Shown: positions 7,909-17,070, numbered from the stretch's first letter. The stretch is 64,000 nt of DNA from Scalindua sp964584595 (GCA_964584595.1 CAZPAM010000005.1:1-64000); one strand, 5' to 3'. Translations and numbers: made by a program. The notes: a model not told the origin generated them from the sequence alone.

Positions 7909-10113
7909 TTATTTATTCTGTGCTTCCCACTCCTCAAGTGCTACAAATACTTCTCTTGCCTGGCTTCCCTTATATTCTCCAACTATACCATCTTCAGCCA
8001 TCAAGTCTATCAGCCTGGCAGCACGCGAGTAACCGATCTCCAATCTTCTCTGCAGCAGAGATACAGACCCTCGCTGTGTTTCCAATACAATTCTTACTGC
8101 TTCTTCATAAAGTTCATCCTTGGCAGCAGCATCGTTTCCCTTTAGTGAAGCCTGCCATACCTTTAGCTCTGGGCTGAATTCCGGTAAAGCCATTTGTTTT
8201 AAATAATCAACAACATTTTTTATCTCATTATCGCTGACGTATGTTCCCTGTACTCTTGCCAGCTTTGAAGTACCTGGCGGCAGGAAGAGCATGTCGCCTT
8301 TGCCCAAAAGCTTTTCTGCGCCGTTTTGATCCAGAATCGTACGTGAATCAACCTTTGAAAAAACATGAAACGAGATTCTCGATGGCAGGTTAGACTTTAT
8401 CAAGCCTGTGATAACATCAACTGACGGCCTTTGAGTTGCAACAACAAGATGTATACCAACTGCTCTCGACTTCTGAGAAAGCCTGATGATTGCAGCCTCT
8501 ACCTCTTTTGAGGCAACCATCATCAAATCAGCTAATTCATCTAAAACAATCACCATATGTGGTAACAAGAAGGGAACGTCATCAAGACTTGCATCTCCTT
8601 CCGGGTCCAGTCTCCTCTCCTTCTCTGACTCATCCAATCTGTTATATCCGGTAATATCTCTTACACCGGCCCTTGCAAGAAGCGTATATCGTTCATCCAT
8701 CTTACTGACAGCCCATTCCAATATTCCCGCCGCTTTCTTCATGTCAGTAACAACAGGAGCAATCAAATGTGGAATATCCTTGAACGCAGAAAATTCTACC
8801 ATCTTCGGGTCAATCAGTATTAATTTCAATTCTTCCGGTCTCTGGAAGAGAAGGATACTCAAGATTATAGAATTCAAACATACAGACTTTCCGGAACCTG
8901 TCGTACCGGCAACTAATAAGTGAGGCATAGCCGCAAGGTCTGAGACTAAAGGAAATCCGGCAATGTCTTTACCTAATAAAAGAGGTATGGTACGTTTATT
9001 AATGTCTTTATACGCTGTCTCATATAATTCTCGCATTTGCACAGGCTTTCTATGTGTATTTGGCACTTCAATACCAATAGTAGACTTTCCCTGTATAGGA
9101 GCAACTACACGTACACTTGGTGCCTTCAGAGCTATTGCAATATCATCATGGAGGTTAGAGATTTTCCCTACCTTTGTACCGGGTGCCAGTTCCAATTCAT
9201 ACATGGTAACAGAAGGCCCCTTCTCCATTCCGACAACCTCAGCAACAACCTTAAACTGTGCCAGCGCTTCCTTCAATATGGACGCTTTTTCCATGATATG
9301 CTCATCGCTGTCAAACTTATGTTTAGTAAGTTCATCCAGTAGCGAAATCGGAGGAAGAACATAACCTTTGCCTTTATGCAAAACATGTTTGCTTGCCTTA
9401 ATTGCCGGCTCCCTTTTTCTGGGCTTTTGCTCCACATAGGATTTGGGTACAACAGTTACAGTACCTGCATCTTCCTCTGCCTCCAACGTATTCTCTTCTA
9501 TTACATTTATGTCCTCTCCAAAGTCCATCGCTAGAATGTTCTGTGTATTGTCAGCCAACAAAGACCTCGAAGTGAATATTTTCTTCATTTTTCTATATGC
9601 CCAGCCAATTGAAGAGTCCAAAGATTTATTGGAAATGAGTGTTATAGAGATGAAGAATCCCGTAGCCAGCAGTATACAAGCGCCGGGAATGCCAAGATAT
9701 TCTGCCAACCTGAAGGACGCAATCATGCCAATGATGCCGCCTGTTTCAAGTGGAAGCTTAAGGTTTGCAAAATTATCAAGTATGCCGAGTATCGGTGAAA
9801 CCGAAAAAATGAGCAATACGCCGCCAAGTATCCGCACCCACAGGATTTCAATCCTTTTCTTAAGAAAGAGTGCAACTCCCAACGTTCCAATCAAGAAAGC
9901 AAATACATAGGATGTTATTCCAATACATGTTATCAGATAGCCTGATATCCCTGCACCAATCTTACCACAATAATTCTGAACAGGGTTATTCACAGGATAA
10001 TTTGCAAATGGAGGATCATTAGGTGAGAATGTCACTATGCTTATCAGAACAAATATTCCAATAGTGAAGATGACCATTGAATATGCCGAATGAAAAACCC
10101 TTGTCTTTTGCAT
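7909..10113 (-). CDS. ftsK: DNA translocase FtsK/SpoIIIE
   Basis: A 734-residue septal DNA translocase for chromosome segregation at division. There are four to five N-terminal membrane helices (residues about 11-160), a short linker, then the motor. Walker A is GTTGSGKS (403-410) and Walker B is VIVLDELADLMM. The Arg-containing segment SRISFHVFSKVDSRTILDQ and a C-terminal winged-helix gamma domain (about 665-730, RRLEIGYSRAARLIDLM) follow. The linker is much shorter than in E. coli FtsK, closer to SpoIIIE length. Anammox planctomycetes lack FtsZ, so an intact FtsK here fits a role in segregation more than in a classical divisome. Confidence 0.93.
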   Translation of the reverse strand: MQKTRVFHSAYSMVIFTIGIFVLISIVTFSPNDPPFANYPVNNPVQNYCGKIGAGISGYLITCIGITSYVFAFLIGTLGVALFLKKRIEILWVRILGGVLLIFSVSPILGILDNFANLKLPLETGGIIGMIASFRLAEYLGIPGACILLATGFFISITLISNKSLDSSIGWAYRKMKKIFTSRSLLADNTQNILAMDFGEDINVIEENTLEAEEDAGTVTVVPKSYVEQKPRKREPAIKASKHVLHKGKGYVLPPISLLDELTKHKFDSDEHIMEKASILKEALAQFKVVAEVVGMEKGPSVTMYELELAPGTKVGKISNLHDDIAIALKAPSVRVVAPIQGKSTIGIEVPNTHRKPVQMRELYETAYKDINKRTIPLLLGKDIAGFPLVSDLAAMPHLLVAGTTGSGKSVCLNSIILSILLFQRPEELKLILIDPKMVEFSAFKDIPHLIAPVVTDMKKAAGILEWAVSKMDERYTLLARAGVRDITGYNRLDESEKERRLDPEGDASLDDVPFLLPHMVIVLDELADLMMVASKEVEAAIIRLSQKSRAVGIHLVVATQRPSVDVITGLIKSNLPSRISFHVFSKVDSRTILDQNGAEKLLGKGDMLFLPPGTSKLARVQGTYVSDNEIKNVVDYLKQMALPEFSPELKVWQASLKGNDAAAKDELYEEAVRIVLETQRGSVSLLQRRLEIGYSRAARLIDLMAEDGIVGEYKGSQAREVFVALEEWEAQNK

Positions 10114-10179
10114 TAATACACTTCCTTATCAGCTCGTAGAAAGATTTAAGATATTTTTTTCATAACCAATATCAACTGT

Positions 10180-10629
10180 TCAATGACCAGTATGCCCAAA
10201 CCCACCTTCTCCCCTATGAGTCTCTTCCAGCTCCTCTACCTCTTCCAACTCAGCATGGATAACAGGCTGTACAACTAACTGCGCTATTCGCATACCTCTT
10301 TCAACTACAAACTTGTCCTTACCTTGATTACATAATATAATGCCAATTTCACCTCTATAATCGCTATCGATTGTACCGGGCGAATTGACAATTGTAATGC
10401 CGTGTTTTAATGCCAAGCCGCTTCTTGGCCTAACCTGTGCCTCATAACCAAGAGGCAACGCAATAAAAATCCCAGTTGGAATTAATATTACTTCATTTCT
10501 TTCTACGGCTGTTTGACTATCAACTGCTGCGTAGAGATCCATGCCGCTTGCTGCCTGACTCATATAACCTGGTAATGGCAGGTCTTCGCAACCTTTTTTT
10601 CTCTTTATCTTCAGTTTTATTTTTTGCAT
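10180..10629 (-). CDS. dut: dUTP diphosphatase
   Basis: Hydrolyses dUTP to dUMP and pyrophosphate. All five trimeric dUTPase motifs are present: GMDLYAA, RPRSGLA, the GTIDSDYRGE loop with the catalytic Asp, RIAQLVVQ and the C-terminal RGEGGFGHTGH. The frame opens with TTG at 10665. The ATG at 10629 (MQKIKLKIKRK) gives 149 residues, the usual length, and is preferred. It overlaps the upstream coaC by 110 bases in a different frame, so its ribosome site lies within coaC. Confidence 0.9.
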   Translation of the reverse strand: MQKIKLKIKRKKGCEDLPLPGYMSQAASGMDLYAAVDSQTAVERNEVILIPTGIFIALPLGYEAQVRPRSGLALKHGITIVNSPGTIDSDYRGEIGIILCNQGKDKFVVERGMRIAQLVVQPVIHAELEEVEELEETHRGEGGFGHTGH

Positions 10630-11185
10630 TGCTACGTTTTTGACCGGAAATATTAACTTCTTCAATTATTGCCTGAATTATCAACTCTACTTCAGCCATC
10701 CGTCCAACACCTGTCTTGCCTGAGGCCAACCTGCCTTCTTCCGGCCCTACAAACTTAAATCCCACTTCTTGGAGAACCTTTATGTTTTTTTGCGTTATAG
10801 GATTAGTGTACATCCTCTCTTCCATTGCAGGAGCAATCAGAACAGGAACATCTGATGCCATTACAATGCTGGTCAGTGAATCATCTGCGATACCAGACGC
10901 CAGCTTACCAATAATATTAGCAGTTGCAGGTGCAATAACGACTATATCTGCTTTATCTGTAATGGAGACATGTTGAGGATCATACTCGTCTTCATCAATA
11001 AATATATCTGTGATAACCTTGTTTTGAGAAAGTGTCCTGAAAGTCAACGGATTAATGAAATTTTGTGAGGACTTAGTCATTACAACCGTAATATCAAAAT
11101 CCTGGCTTTTCAGCTTGGATACTATTGAAGCAGCTTTAAATGCAGCAATACTGCCGGTTACACCGTATATTATATTCTTAGACAT
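10520..11185 (-). CDS. coaC: Stand-alone phosphopantothenoylcysteine decarboxylase (CoaC)
   Basis: A flavoprotein of coenzyme A synthesis that decarboxylates 4'-phosphopantothenoylcysteine. The first 175 residues are the CoaC half of CoaBC: N-terminal GVTGSIAAFKAA, then ASGIADDSL, the PAMEERMY (PxMNxxMW-type) segment and the G-x-GRMAE end. The CoaB synthetase half is absent. Instead there is a 45-residue Lys/Arg-rich tail (KRSNAKNKTEDKEKKRLRR) that runs 110 bases into dut. Separate CoaB and CoaC proteins occur in some planctomycetes. The odd tail could be an old frameshift or stop loss after a normal CoaC of about 180 residues. Confidence 0.85.
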   Translation of the reverse strand: MSKNIIYGVTGSIAAFKAASIVSKLKSQDFDITVVMTKSSQNFINPLTFRTLSQNKVITDIFIDEDEYDPQHVSITDKADIVVIAPATANIIGKLASGIADDSLTSIVMASDVPVLIAPAMEERMYTNPITQKNIKVLQEVGFKFVGPEEGRLASGKTGVGRMAEVELIIQAIIEEVNISGQKRSNAKNKTEDKEKKRLRRPAITRLYESGSKRHGSLRSS

Positions 11186-11199
11186 TTGGATTCCTTGTT

Positions 11200-11793
11200 T
11201 TAGGTGATATTTAAAATACCTTCAATCTCTCTTACGGCATCGTCTAACCTGTCATTAACAACACAGTAATCATAATACTTGCTATATTCCATCTCCTTTT
11301 TGGCAACAATAAATCGTTTATCAATAGCTGAGTCATCATCTGTAAGCCTGTTCTTCAGTCTTAGTTTCAGCGTTTCGTCATCGGGTGCATTTATGAATAT
11401 GGATATTGCCTCAGGCATTTTGTCAATAACCTGCAAAGCCCCCTTTACATCAATAGCAAGTATTAGTATCTCTTTATTATCAATTGCTTCCTTAATGAGT
11501 GCAACAGGTGTTCCGTACAAATAACCACAGTATTCAGCGTATTCTAAGAATTTATCCTCTTCTATAAGTTTCTCAAATTCCCTTTTTTCTATAAAACAAT
11601 ACTCAATCCCGTCTCTTTCACTATCCCTGGGCTTTCTCGTTGTATAAGAAACCGATTGTTTAACTTTAGGATTCTTTGTCAGTATTTTACAAATTGATGT
11701 CTTGCCACTCCCTGATGGACCTGAAATAATTACTAACTTGCCTCTTTCCTCTTCACCAATAATAATATCCTCAAACATAAATTCAAAAATCAC
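11200..11793 (-). CDS. gmk: Guanylate kinase
   Basis: Phosphorylates GMP to GDP. P-loop SGPSGSGKTS lies near residue 24. The GMP-binding segment SYTTRKPRDSERDGIEYCF and the lid region LKNRLTDDD are intact. The frame opens at GTG 11793; ATG at 11778 (MFEDIIIG) is an equally possible start, giving 192 residues. It lies 4 bases after yicC and 14 before coaC, in tight operon spacing. The gmk-coaC order is common because gmk, rpoZ and coaBC cluster in many bacteria; no rpoZ is present here. Confidence 0.92.
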   Translation of the reverse strand: MIFEFMFEDIIIGEEERGKLVIISGPSGSGKTSICKILTKNPKVKQSVSYTTRKPRDSERDGIEYCFIEKREFEKLIEEDKFLEYAEYCGYLYGTPVALIKEAIDNKEILILAIDVKGALQVIDKMPEAISIFINAPDDETLKLRLKNRLTDDDSAIDKRFIVAKKEMEYSKYYDYCVVNDRLDDAVREIEGILNIT

Positions 11794-11797
11794 CCTG

Positions 11798-12691
11798 TTA
11801 CTCTACATTTAATACCTGTTCCTTTATTCTTTCAATCTCAGTCTTTATCGATATTACGTCTTTGATTATGTCAGCATTATTTGCTTTGGCTGCAATTGTA
11901 TTTGCCTCGCGGAACATTTCCTGTACAATAAATTCTAATTTCCGACCATTCGGCTCTTCATTTTCCATCACGTTATCAAGCAACGAAATATGACTTCTCA
12001 GCCTCCCCAACTCCTCTGAAATGTCACACCTGTCAGCAAAGACTGCGATTTCCCTGTTTAAATCATTTCTTTCTATTTTATTTTCCGTGCCTTCCAACAG
12101 AGAAGAAACCCTCTCCTGAATGCGCTTGCTATACTCCATGACAACGTTTGGAGCCATGGTTTCTATATCATCCAGTAATTCGGAAATCCTGTCTTTCCAT
12201 TTATCAATTTCTATCTGCAGATTTTTACCCTCAGCCACTTTCATACTTTTTAGATCATCAACTGAAAGCTTGATTAAACGTTCCAACTCATCCCAGAAAT
12301 CATCATCCTGCATCTTTCCGTTCCCTGTGTCCTTCTTAAACTCCAGTACACCGGGAAGAGAGATAAGATTATCCAATGAGATATCCTGTCTCGAAAATAT
12401 TTCATTTCCTGCTTCACTTATCATACTATGATACTCTCTTAGTGTATCTTTGTTAATCACACATTTTGGCGCATCTTCACTCACTTTATACTCAATTGTC
12501 AGGTTAACAGTTCCTCGAACCAATTCCTTCTTCAATAACCTCTCGATCTTGTCTTCGTAAACCATTAGCGATTCCGGTATTCTTGTATTAATCTTCAAAT
12601 ATTTATTATTTACAGAACGCATTTCAACGAGAATGGTCTTCTCCTCGTCTTTTATTTCTGCTCTTCCAAAACCGGTCATACTCTTAATCAT
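11798..12691 (-). CDS. yicC: YicC/YloC family endoribonuclease
   Basis: A 297-residue protein of the YicC-like family: N-terminal MIKSMTGFGRAE, the family hallmark, and C-terminal DUF1732 (GRKLEFIVQEMFREANTIAAKAN). Family members are divalent-metal-dependent endoribonucleases that affect small RNA turnover. The segment is highly charged, with no membrane or export signal. It sits directly upstream of gmk, a widely conserved neighbourhood. Confidence 0.92.
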   Translation of the reverse strand: MIKSMTGFGRAEIKDEEKTILVEMRSVNNKYLKINTRIPESLMVYEDKIERLLKKELVRGTVNLTIEYKVSEDAPKCVINKDTLREYHSMISEAGNEIFSRQDISLDNLISLPGVLEFKKDTGNGKMQDDDFWDELERLIKLSVDDLKSMKVAEGKNLQIEIDKWKDRISELLDDIETMAPNVVMEYSKRIQERVSSLLEGTENKIERNDLNREIAVFADRCDISEELGRLRSHISLLDNVMENEEPNGRKLEFIVQEMFREANTIAAKANNADIIKDVISIKTEIERIKEQVLNVE

Positions 12692-12712
12692 TTTTTTTCT
12701 CAGATATGATTC

Positions 12713-13216
12713 TTATTTACTCTGCTCTTCCTCTTTGGTAGCTTCAACCGCTTTCATCCCCACAGAAGTCTCTCCCGTTCCTTCAGAGGCTCCATGTGCA
12801 CCTGGTGCATGGTCATGGCCGGCATGTTCATCAACAGCAGCACCTTCATGTTCGGAATGATCGTGCTCTGCATGCTGAAGTGAAGTAGACATTTCACCTC
12901 TAAGAGTATCTGTTCCATGTATTGACGTTAATGTCAGTTTTGTAAGTAAGAGTGTAGAAACAATAAATATTGCACCTACCAGGTAAGTAATTCTGGCCAG
13001 AATACCACCCGGCTGCGATCCCATGGCAGACTCGTCAGCCAGACCGCCAATAGCAGCCAAACCACCCCCCTTTCCTGCCTGTAACAGTACGCATCCAATC
13101 AAGACAACACATGAGAAAATTAACGTAACTTTCAAAGCTCCTGACCAGTTATTTATATAAAACATAGCCAGTAAACCAAAAATAATCACTACCGTCGCAA
13201 TCCATTTAAATTTCAT
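12713..13216 (-). CDS. secG: Preprotein translocase subunit SecG with His-rich tail
   Basis: A 167-residue Sec translocon subunit. SecG is recognised by two membrane helices and the conserved loop LQAGKGGGLAAIGG followed by SxxxPGGILAR. The unusual part is a roughly 70-residue C-terminal extension rich in His, Asp, Glu, Ala and Gly (for example HAEHDHSEHE and HAGHDHAPGAHG), which SecG normally lacks. It resembles metal-binding tails. ATG at 13216 is chosen over the frame's upstream start at 13240 because a GAGGT ribosome site precedes it. The gene lies between tpiA and yicC. Confidence 0.88.
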   Translation of the reverse strand: MKFKWIATVVIIFGLLAMFYINNWSGALKVTLIFSCVVLIGCVLLQAGKGGGLAAIGGLADESAMGSQPGGILARITYLVGAIFIVSTLLLTKLTLTSIHGTDTLRGEMSTSLQHAEHDHSEHEGAAVDEHAGHDHAPGAHGASEGTGETSVGMKAVEATKEEEQSK

Positions 13217-13285
13217 AAAGATGTACCTCTTCCAAATCAAACAATAAAATATACAGATAAAATAAAGTTACTATGGATACTAAAA

Positions 13286-14050
13286 CTATGACGACCTGCC
13301 TGCCGCAGAGACTATATCTAAAAATGAACCAGATTCTAAACTTGCCCCACCAACAAGAGCGCCATCAATTTCAGGCTGCCCTAACAGCTCGTCAGCATTC
13401 TTGGAATTTACACTCCCTCCATACTGAATTCTGATGCTCTGCGCCGTGTCACTTTCGTACTTATTTTTAATCGTATTCCTTATGAATGCATGTACTTCGT
13501 TGGCCTGTTCAGGTGTCGCAGTCTTCCCGGTGCCTATTGCCCAGACGGGCTCATAAGCAATTGTCAGTTCCCTAGCCTCCTCTGATGTCAGCCCTTCCAG
13601 TCCCTCTGTCAACTGATCCTCAACAACCTCATAAGTCTTATCAGCATCCCTCTCTTCCTGCTTCTCTCCAACACACATGATTGGCTTCAAGCCACATGAA
13701 AGGGCTGCCTTAATCTTTGAGTTTATTACTGAATTCGTTTCCCAGAATATTGTTCTTCGTTCAGAATGCCCAATTATTACGTGTGTGCAGCCAACATCCC
13801 TGAGCATTTCCCCTGAGACCTCTCCGGTAAATGCCCCGCTCTTTTCCAGATACATATTCTGAGCACCTACATACACCTTACTGTCACGTAGGATTTTACA
13901 TATATCCCTTATAAAAACAAAAGCAGGAAACACTCCAATATCTACAGCGTCTGAATTAACTGATTCGTCACAAAGCTTTCTTGCCAGGCCTGAAGCCTCA
14001 TCCATTGTCAGGTTCATTTTCCAGTTGCCGGCTATAAATTGCTTCTTCAT
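13286..14050 (-). CDS. tpiA: Triosephosphate isomerase
   Basis: A glycolytic/gluconeogenic TIM barrel enzyme, 254 residues. Catalytic Lys11 (GNWKMN), His95 (IIGHSERR) and Glu167 (AYEPVWAIGTG) are present, as are the phosphate-binding loops GGSV and GGAS. The start overlaps the end of pheA by 4 bases (ATGA arrangement), indicating translational coupling. secG follows 69 bases downstream, as in many bacteria. Confidence 0.95.
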   Translation of the reverse strand: MKKQFIAGNWKMNLTMDEASGLARKLCDESVNSDAVDIGVFPAFVFIRDICKILRDSKVYVGAQNMYLEKSGAFTGEVSGEMLRDVGCTHVIIGHSERRTIFWETNSVINSKIKAALSCGLKPIMCVGEKQEERDADKTYEVVEDQLTEGLEGLTSEEARELTIAYEPVWAIGTGKTATPEQANEVHAFIRNTIKNKYESDTAQSIRIQYGGSVNSKNADELLGQPEIDGALVGGASLESGSFLDIVSAAGRSS

Positions 14051-15117
14051 CTGGTTGTATTGTCTGCAGGAAATGAACCCATCAATTTCATATCAATACA
14101 TCTCTTGCTGACATCCTTAAGCGCACGCTTAACTTTTTCATCAGAAGCATGGCCAACGAAATCAATATAAAAGCAATAATCCCAAGCCTTCTTTCTTGTC
14201 GGCAATGGTTCAATATCTGTCAGGTTAATTTTGTGTTTCTTGAATGGTTCTAATACCTTAAGAAGTGCACCGGACTCGTTCTTTGTATGACACATAATGG
14301 CAGTCTTATCAGTACCGGTACGCGGTGGAAATTCACGACTCAAGACAAAGAACCTAGTTATATTGTTGGTATAATCCTCAATGTTACGTCGCAGTATTTT
14401 TAAACCGCATATCCTAGCGACTTCAGAGTGGGCAATCGCAGCAGCATTTTTACTTTTTGCCGCAATCTTTGCCGCTTCGGTCGTACTGCCGACATCCAGG
14501 AGATCAATCTTCTCAAAATTATCGGCCAGCCATAATCTACATTGAGCAAACGCCTGAGGCTTTGAATATATTTTTTTAATGTCGCCTATTTTGCAGTTAG
14601 CCATTAGATTGTGATGCACAGGCATAATAATCTCTGAACAGATCTTCACATCACACTCAATGAACATATTCAGGGTTTCTCTGATACCCCCCTCTGACGT
14701 GTTTTCTACAGGAACTATACCATAGTCCGCACGTTCGCATGAAACCTCTCTAAAGACCGAATCAATCCCATTCAAGGGCAAATATTCAACAGAATCACCA
14801 AATTTTCCCTTTGCCGCAAAATAACTGAATGTACCAACAGGCCCCAAAAATGACACCTTTATACGCTTCTCAAGCATTAGAGACCCTGCCATCAGTTCTC
14901 TATATACAGCAAACAAGCATTTGTCGCTTAGAGGGCCTTTGTTTTTTGCAGAAACCCGATCGAATACCTTTTTTTCTCTATCAGGCGCATAGATTTGCGC
15001 ATTTGAACGATTTTTGATTGCCCCGATTTCCTTGGCAACATTTGCCCTTTCATTGAAAAGCTCTATAATCTTCGAATCTAAGGCATCAATTTTTCCCCTC
15101 AATTTTTTAAGATTCAT
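14047..15117 (-). CDS. pheA: Bifunctional chorismate mutase/prephenate dehydratase
   Basis: Two steps of phenylalanine synthesis in one 356-residue chain. Residues 1-85 are an AroQ-type chorismate mutase (LRGKIDALDSKIIELFNERA). Residues about 88-265 are prephenate dehydratase (GPVGTFSYFAA, PVENTSEGG, NNITRFFVL). Residues about 275-350 are an ACT domain (GALLKVLEPFKKHKINLTDIE). The Phe-binding ESRP motif of the ACT domain is changed to EPLP, so feedback inhibition may differ. First gene of the long minus-strand operon. Confidence 0.93.
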   Translation of the reverse strand: MNLKKLRGKIDALDSKIIELFNERANVAKEIGAIKNRSNAQIYAPDREKKVFDRVSAKNKGPLSDKCLFAVYRELMAGSLMLEKRIKVSFLGPVGTFSYFAAKGKFGDSVEYLPLNGIDSVFREVSCERADYGIVPVENTSEGGIRETLNMFIECDVKICSEIIMPVHHNLMANCKIGDIKKIYSKPQAFAQCRLWLADNFEKIDLLDVGSTTEAAKIAAKSKNAAAIAHSEVARICGLKILRRNIEDYTNNITRFFVLSREFPPRTGTDKTAIMCHTKNESGALLKVLEPFKKHKINLTDIEPLPTRKKAWDYCFYIDFVGHASDEKVKRALKDVSKRCIDMKLMGSFPADNTTR

Positions 15118-15181
15118 TTGGAATTTTTTGTCCAGAATAATACATAAACGTATATAGTTTCAGTAAGTTATATAACTCGGC

Positions 15182-15210
15182 ACTATAACATAACATACGC
15201 AAAAAGTCAA
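15182..15210 (-). promoter_or_regulatory. Sigma70 promoter of the pheA operon
   Basis: On the minus strand TTGACT (15210-15205) and TATAGT (15187-15182) are separated by exactly 17 bases. They end 65 bases upstream of the pheA start. This is a near-consensus housekeeping promoter for the pheA-to-pgsA operon. Confidence 0.7.
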
Positions 15211-15257
15211 TAAAATAACGATCCAATAAGCATATTGCTCATTAAATATTTTTTTAA

Positions 15258-15285
15258 TTGACTGTTCTGTAAAACTGTATAAAAT
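15258..15285 (+). promoter_or_regulatory. Candidate sigma70 promoter for the NYN-rnc unit
   Basis: TTGACT at 15258-15263, a 16-base spacer and TAAAAT at 15280-15285. It would leave a leader of about 230 bases before the NYN gene. That leader holds a small inverted repeat (CACTGT and ACAGTG separated by 9 bases, about 15404-15424). The rest of the 403-base gap 15118-15520 is AT-rich, with no gene visible. Confidence 0.5.
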
Positions 15286-15520
15286 ATGAGATTGCAATAT
15301 ATCAGTAATTTCTTATAACCTGTTGTGATTAAAGATCTTTCCCAGTCTGTTTATGATATGAAGGGAAGGTCATAATCGGTTACCCCGCACATCAACAGTT
15401 ACCCACTGTGAGTTATTAACAGTGCATAACCATTTCCAAAGAAATGAGGTTTTGAGAAGACATTATTATTAATTATTAATTCTCAGCATAAAGATAAAAT
15501 ATATTACAAAGGCATAAGAT

Positions 15521-16054
15521 ATGACAGGTGAAGCAGTTAGGATGAACCGGCAGAGATTGGGGATATTTGTTGATGTACAGAATATGTTCTATTCGGCAAA
15601 GGCTCTACACCAATCAAAGATTGACTACAGCAAACTGCTACAAGAAGTAGTTGCAAATAGAGAACTTATAAGGGCTGTGGCATATGCAGTACATAAACCT
15701 GATGTTGACCAATCCGGCTTTTCGGATGCACTCAAACGATTAGGATACGAAATAAAGTCTAAAGAATTACGTCTCAGACCGGACGGAACTGCCAAGGGTG
15801 ATTGGGACATGGGGATTGCTATTGATACCATTGCAATAGCTCCTAAACTTGATACAATAGTGCTCGTGTCCGGTGATGGAGACTTCGTGCCCCTGGTAGA
15901 AATGCTAAAGGCACATGGCTGCCGTGTTGAAGTAGTATCTTTTCGTAAAAGCACTGCAGTGGAATTAATCGAGGCATCAACCCAGTATACGGCAATAGAA
16001 GAATCAATGTTATTTAAGGAAAAGAAATTCGTTAAAAATGGTGCTAGCAACTGA
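15521..16054 (+). CDS. NYN-domain (LabA/DUF88) putative RNase
   Basis: A PIN-like nuclease fold of the NYN family, 177 residues. Acidic metal-site residues are visible in IFVDVQNM, GDWDMGIAIDTI and LVSGDGDFVPLVEML, the characteristic order. Such proteins are RNases or RNA-processing factors. It overlaps rnc by 17 bases, so the two are translated together, fitting an RNA-maturation pair. ATG at 15542 (MNRQRLGIFVD) is an alternative start with an AGGTGA site upstream and matches the usual family N-terminus. Confidence 0.85.
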   Translation: MTGEAVRMNRQRLGIFVDVQNMFYSAKALHQSKIDYSKLLQEVVANRELIRAVAYAVHKPDVDQSGFSDALKRLGYEIKSKELRLRPDGTAKGDWDMGIAIDTIAIAPKLDTIVLVSGDGDFVPLVEMLKAHGCRVEVVSFRKSTAVELIEASTQYTAIEESMLFKEKKFVKNGASN

Positions 16055-16751
16055 AAAAAAGGAATTGGCGGATAAACTGGTGGATTGCCAGAAGAAACTG
16101 GCTTATTCTTTCAAGAACATTAAACTGCTAGAGAACGCACTGACGCACACATCATTTAAGACGCCTTTTAATCCAAGCAACGAAAGGCTGGAATTCCTTG
16201 GTGATGCCATACTTGGAATGGTAATCTCTGAGCATCTGTTTAAGAAGTTTCCAGATTATTCAGAAGGGAAATTAACAAAAATAAAGTCCGTAGTAGTGAG
16301 TCGTGCAACGCTTGCTAAGATTGGAACAGAGATGGGTTTGAAAGAGTATATCTCTGTGGGAAAGGGGCTAAAGGAAAGCACTTCATTCCCAAAGTCACTT
16401 ATAGCAAACGTATTTGAAGCCATCATTGCTGCAATTTATATGGATGGAGGCTTAAAAGTTGCCTATGATTTTACACTGAAAAGTCTGAAAAAAGAGATAG
16501 CTATCGTATGCGATAATAAACACGATAAAAATTATAAATCAATTCTCCAACACTATTGCCAGAGGCAGCAGGGATATATACCAAGATACAAAATAATCAA
16601 GCAAAGTGGGCCGGATCACGATAAAACTTTTGAAGTAGTAACCCTGATCAACACTGTTGAACATTGCACAGGATTAGGAAGCAACAAGAAAGAGGCAGAA
16701 CAGGTAGCAGCCAAAAAGACATTAGAATATCTAGCCGTAAGCATGGAATAA
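16038..16751 (+). CDS. rnc: Ribonuclease III
   Basis: Double-strand RNA endonuclease for rRNA and mRNA processing, 237 residues. The signature NERLEFLGDAILG is at residues 48-60; the second acidic site is in FPKSLIANVFEAIIAAIY with Glu and Asp downstream. A dsRNA-binding domain occupies about 160-235 (YKSILQHYCQ to KKEAEQVAAKKTLEYL). It overlaps the NYN gene and is followed after 18 bases by a small gene. Confidence 0.95.
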   Translation: MVLATEKKELADKLVDCQKKLAYSFKNIKLLENALTHTSFKTPFNPSNERLEFLGDAILGMVISEHLFKKFPDYSEGKLTKIKSVVVSRATLAKIGTEMGLKEYISVGKGLKESTSFPKSLIANVFEAIIAAIYMDGGLKVAYDFTLKSLKKEIAIVCDNKHDKNYKSILQHYCQRQQGYIPRYKIIKQSGPDHDKTFEVVTLINTVEHCTGLGSNKKEAEQVAAKKTLEYLAVSME

Positions 16752-16769
16752 TTAATAAAGGAAAATAAC

Positions 16770-17045
16770 ATGGAAAAACGAATAAACAAAAAGAAAATAG
16801 TAAGCATCTGCCCTTCAAGAGTTGCAAGGTCTCAGTGTCCGAGCATAAAGAAGACCAGGCAAATAAGACGTGATCTGTTCAGGTTGCAGAGAGACCCCTC
16901 TATTACTGAGGAGACAATTGATAAGTTACGTGTAAGGTTAAAGCAGAAAAAGAATCAGGGGATTGCAGTAGACTGCGAAGGTTGTCCGTACAATGTAGTT
17001 ACAGAAGCGGCTCCGGCAGCTCCGGTACCAGAAGCAACTGCATAA
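16770..17045 (+). CDS. Small Cys-containing basic protein, unknown
   Basis: A 91-residue hydrophilic protein with a strongly basic first half and an Ala/Pro-rich end. Cysteines appear as CPS, CPS and CEGCPYN, a possible metal site. It starts 18 bases after rnc, with an AAAGGAAAATAAC ribosome region, so it is probably the third gene of that operon. I recognise no family. It meets the opposing gene at 17071 with 25 bases between the stop codons. Confidence 0.6.
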   Translation: MEKRINKKKIVSICPSRVARSQCPSIKKTRQIRRDLFRLQRDPSITEETIDKLRVRLKQKKNQGIAVDCEGCPYNVVTEAAPAAPVPEATA

Positions 17046-17070
17046 GAAGTATGTCTGAAGTTGTAGCAAG

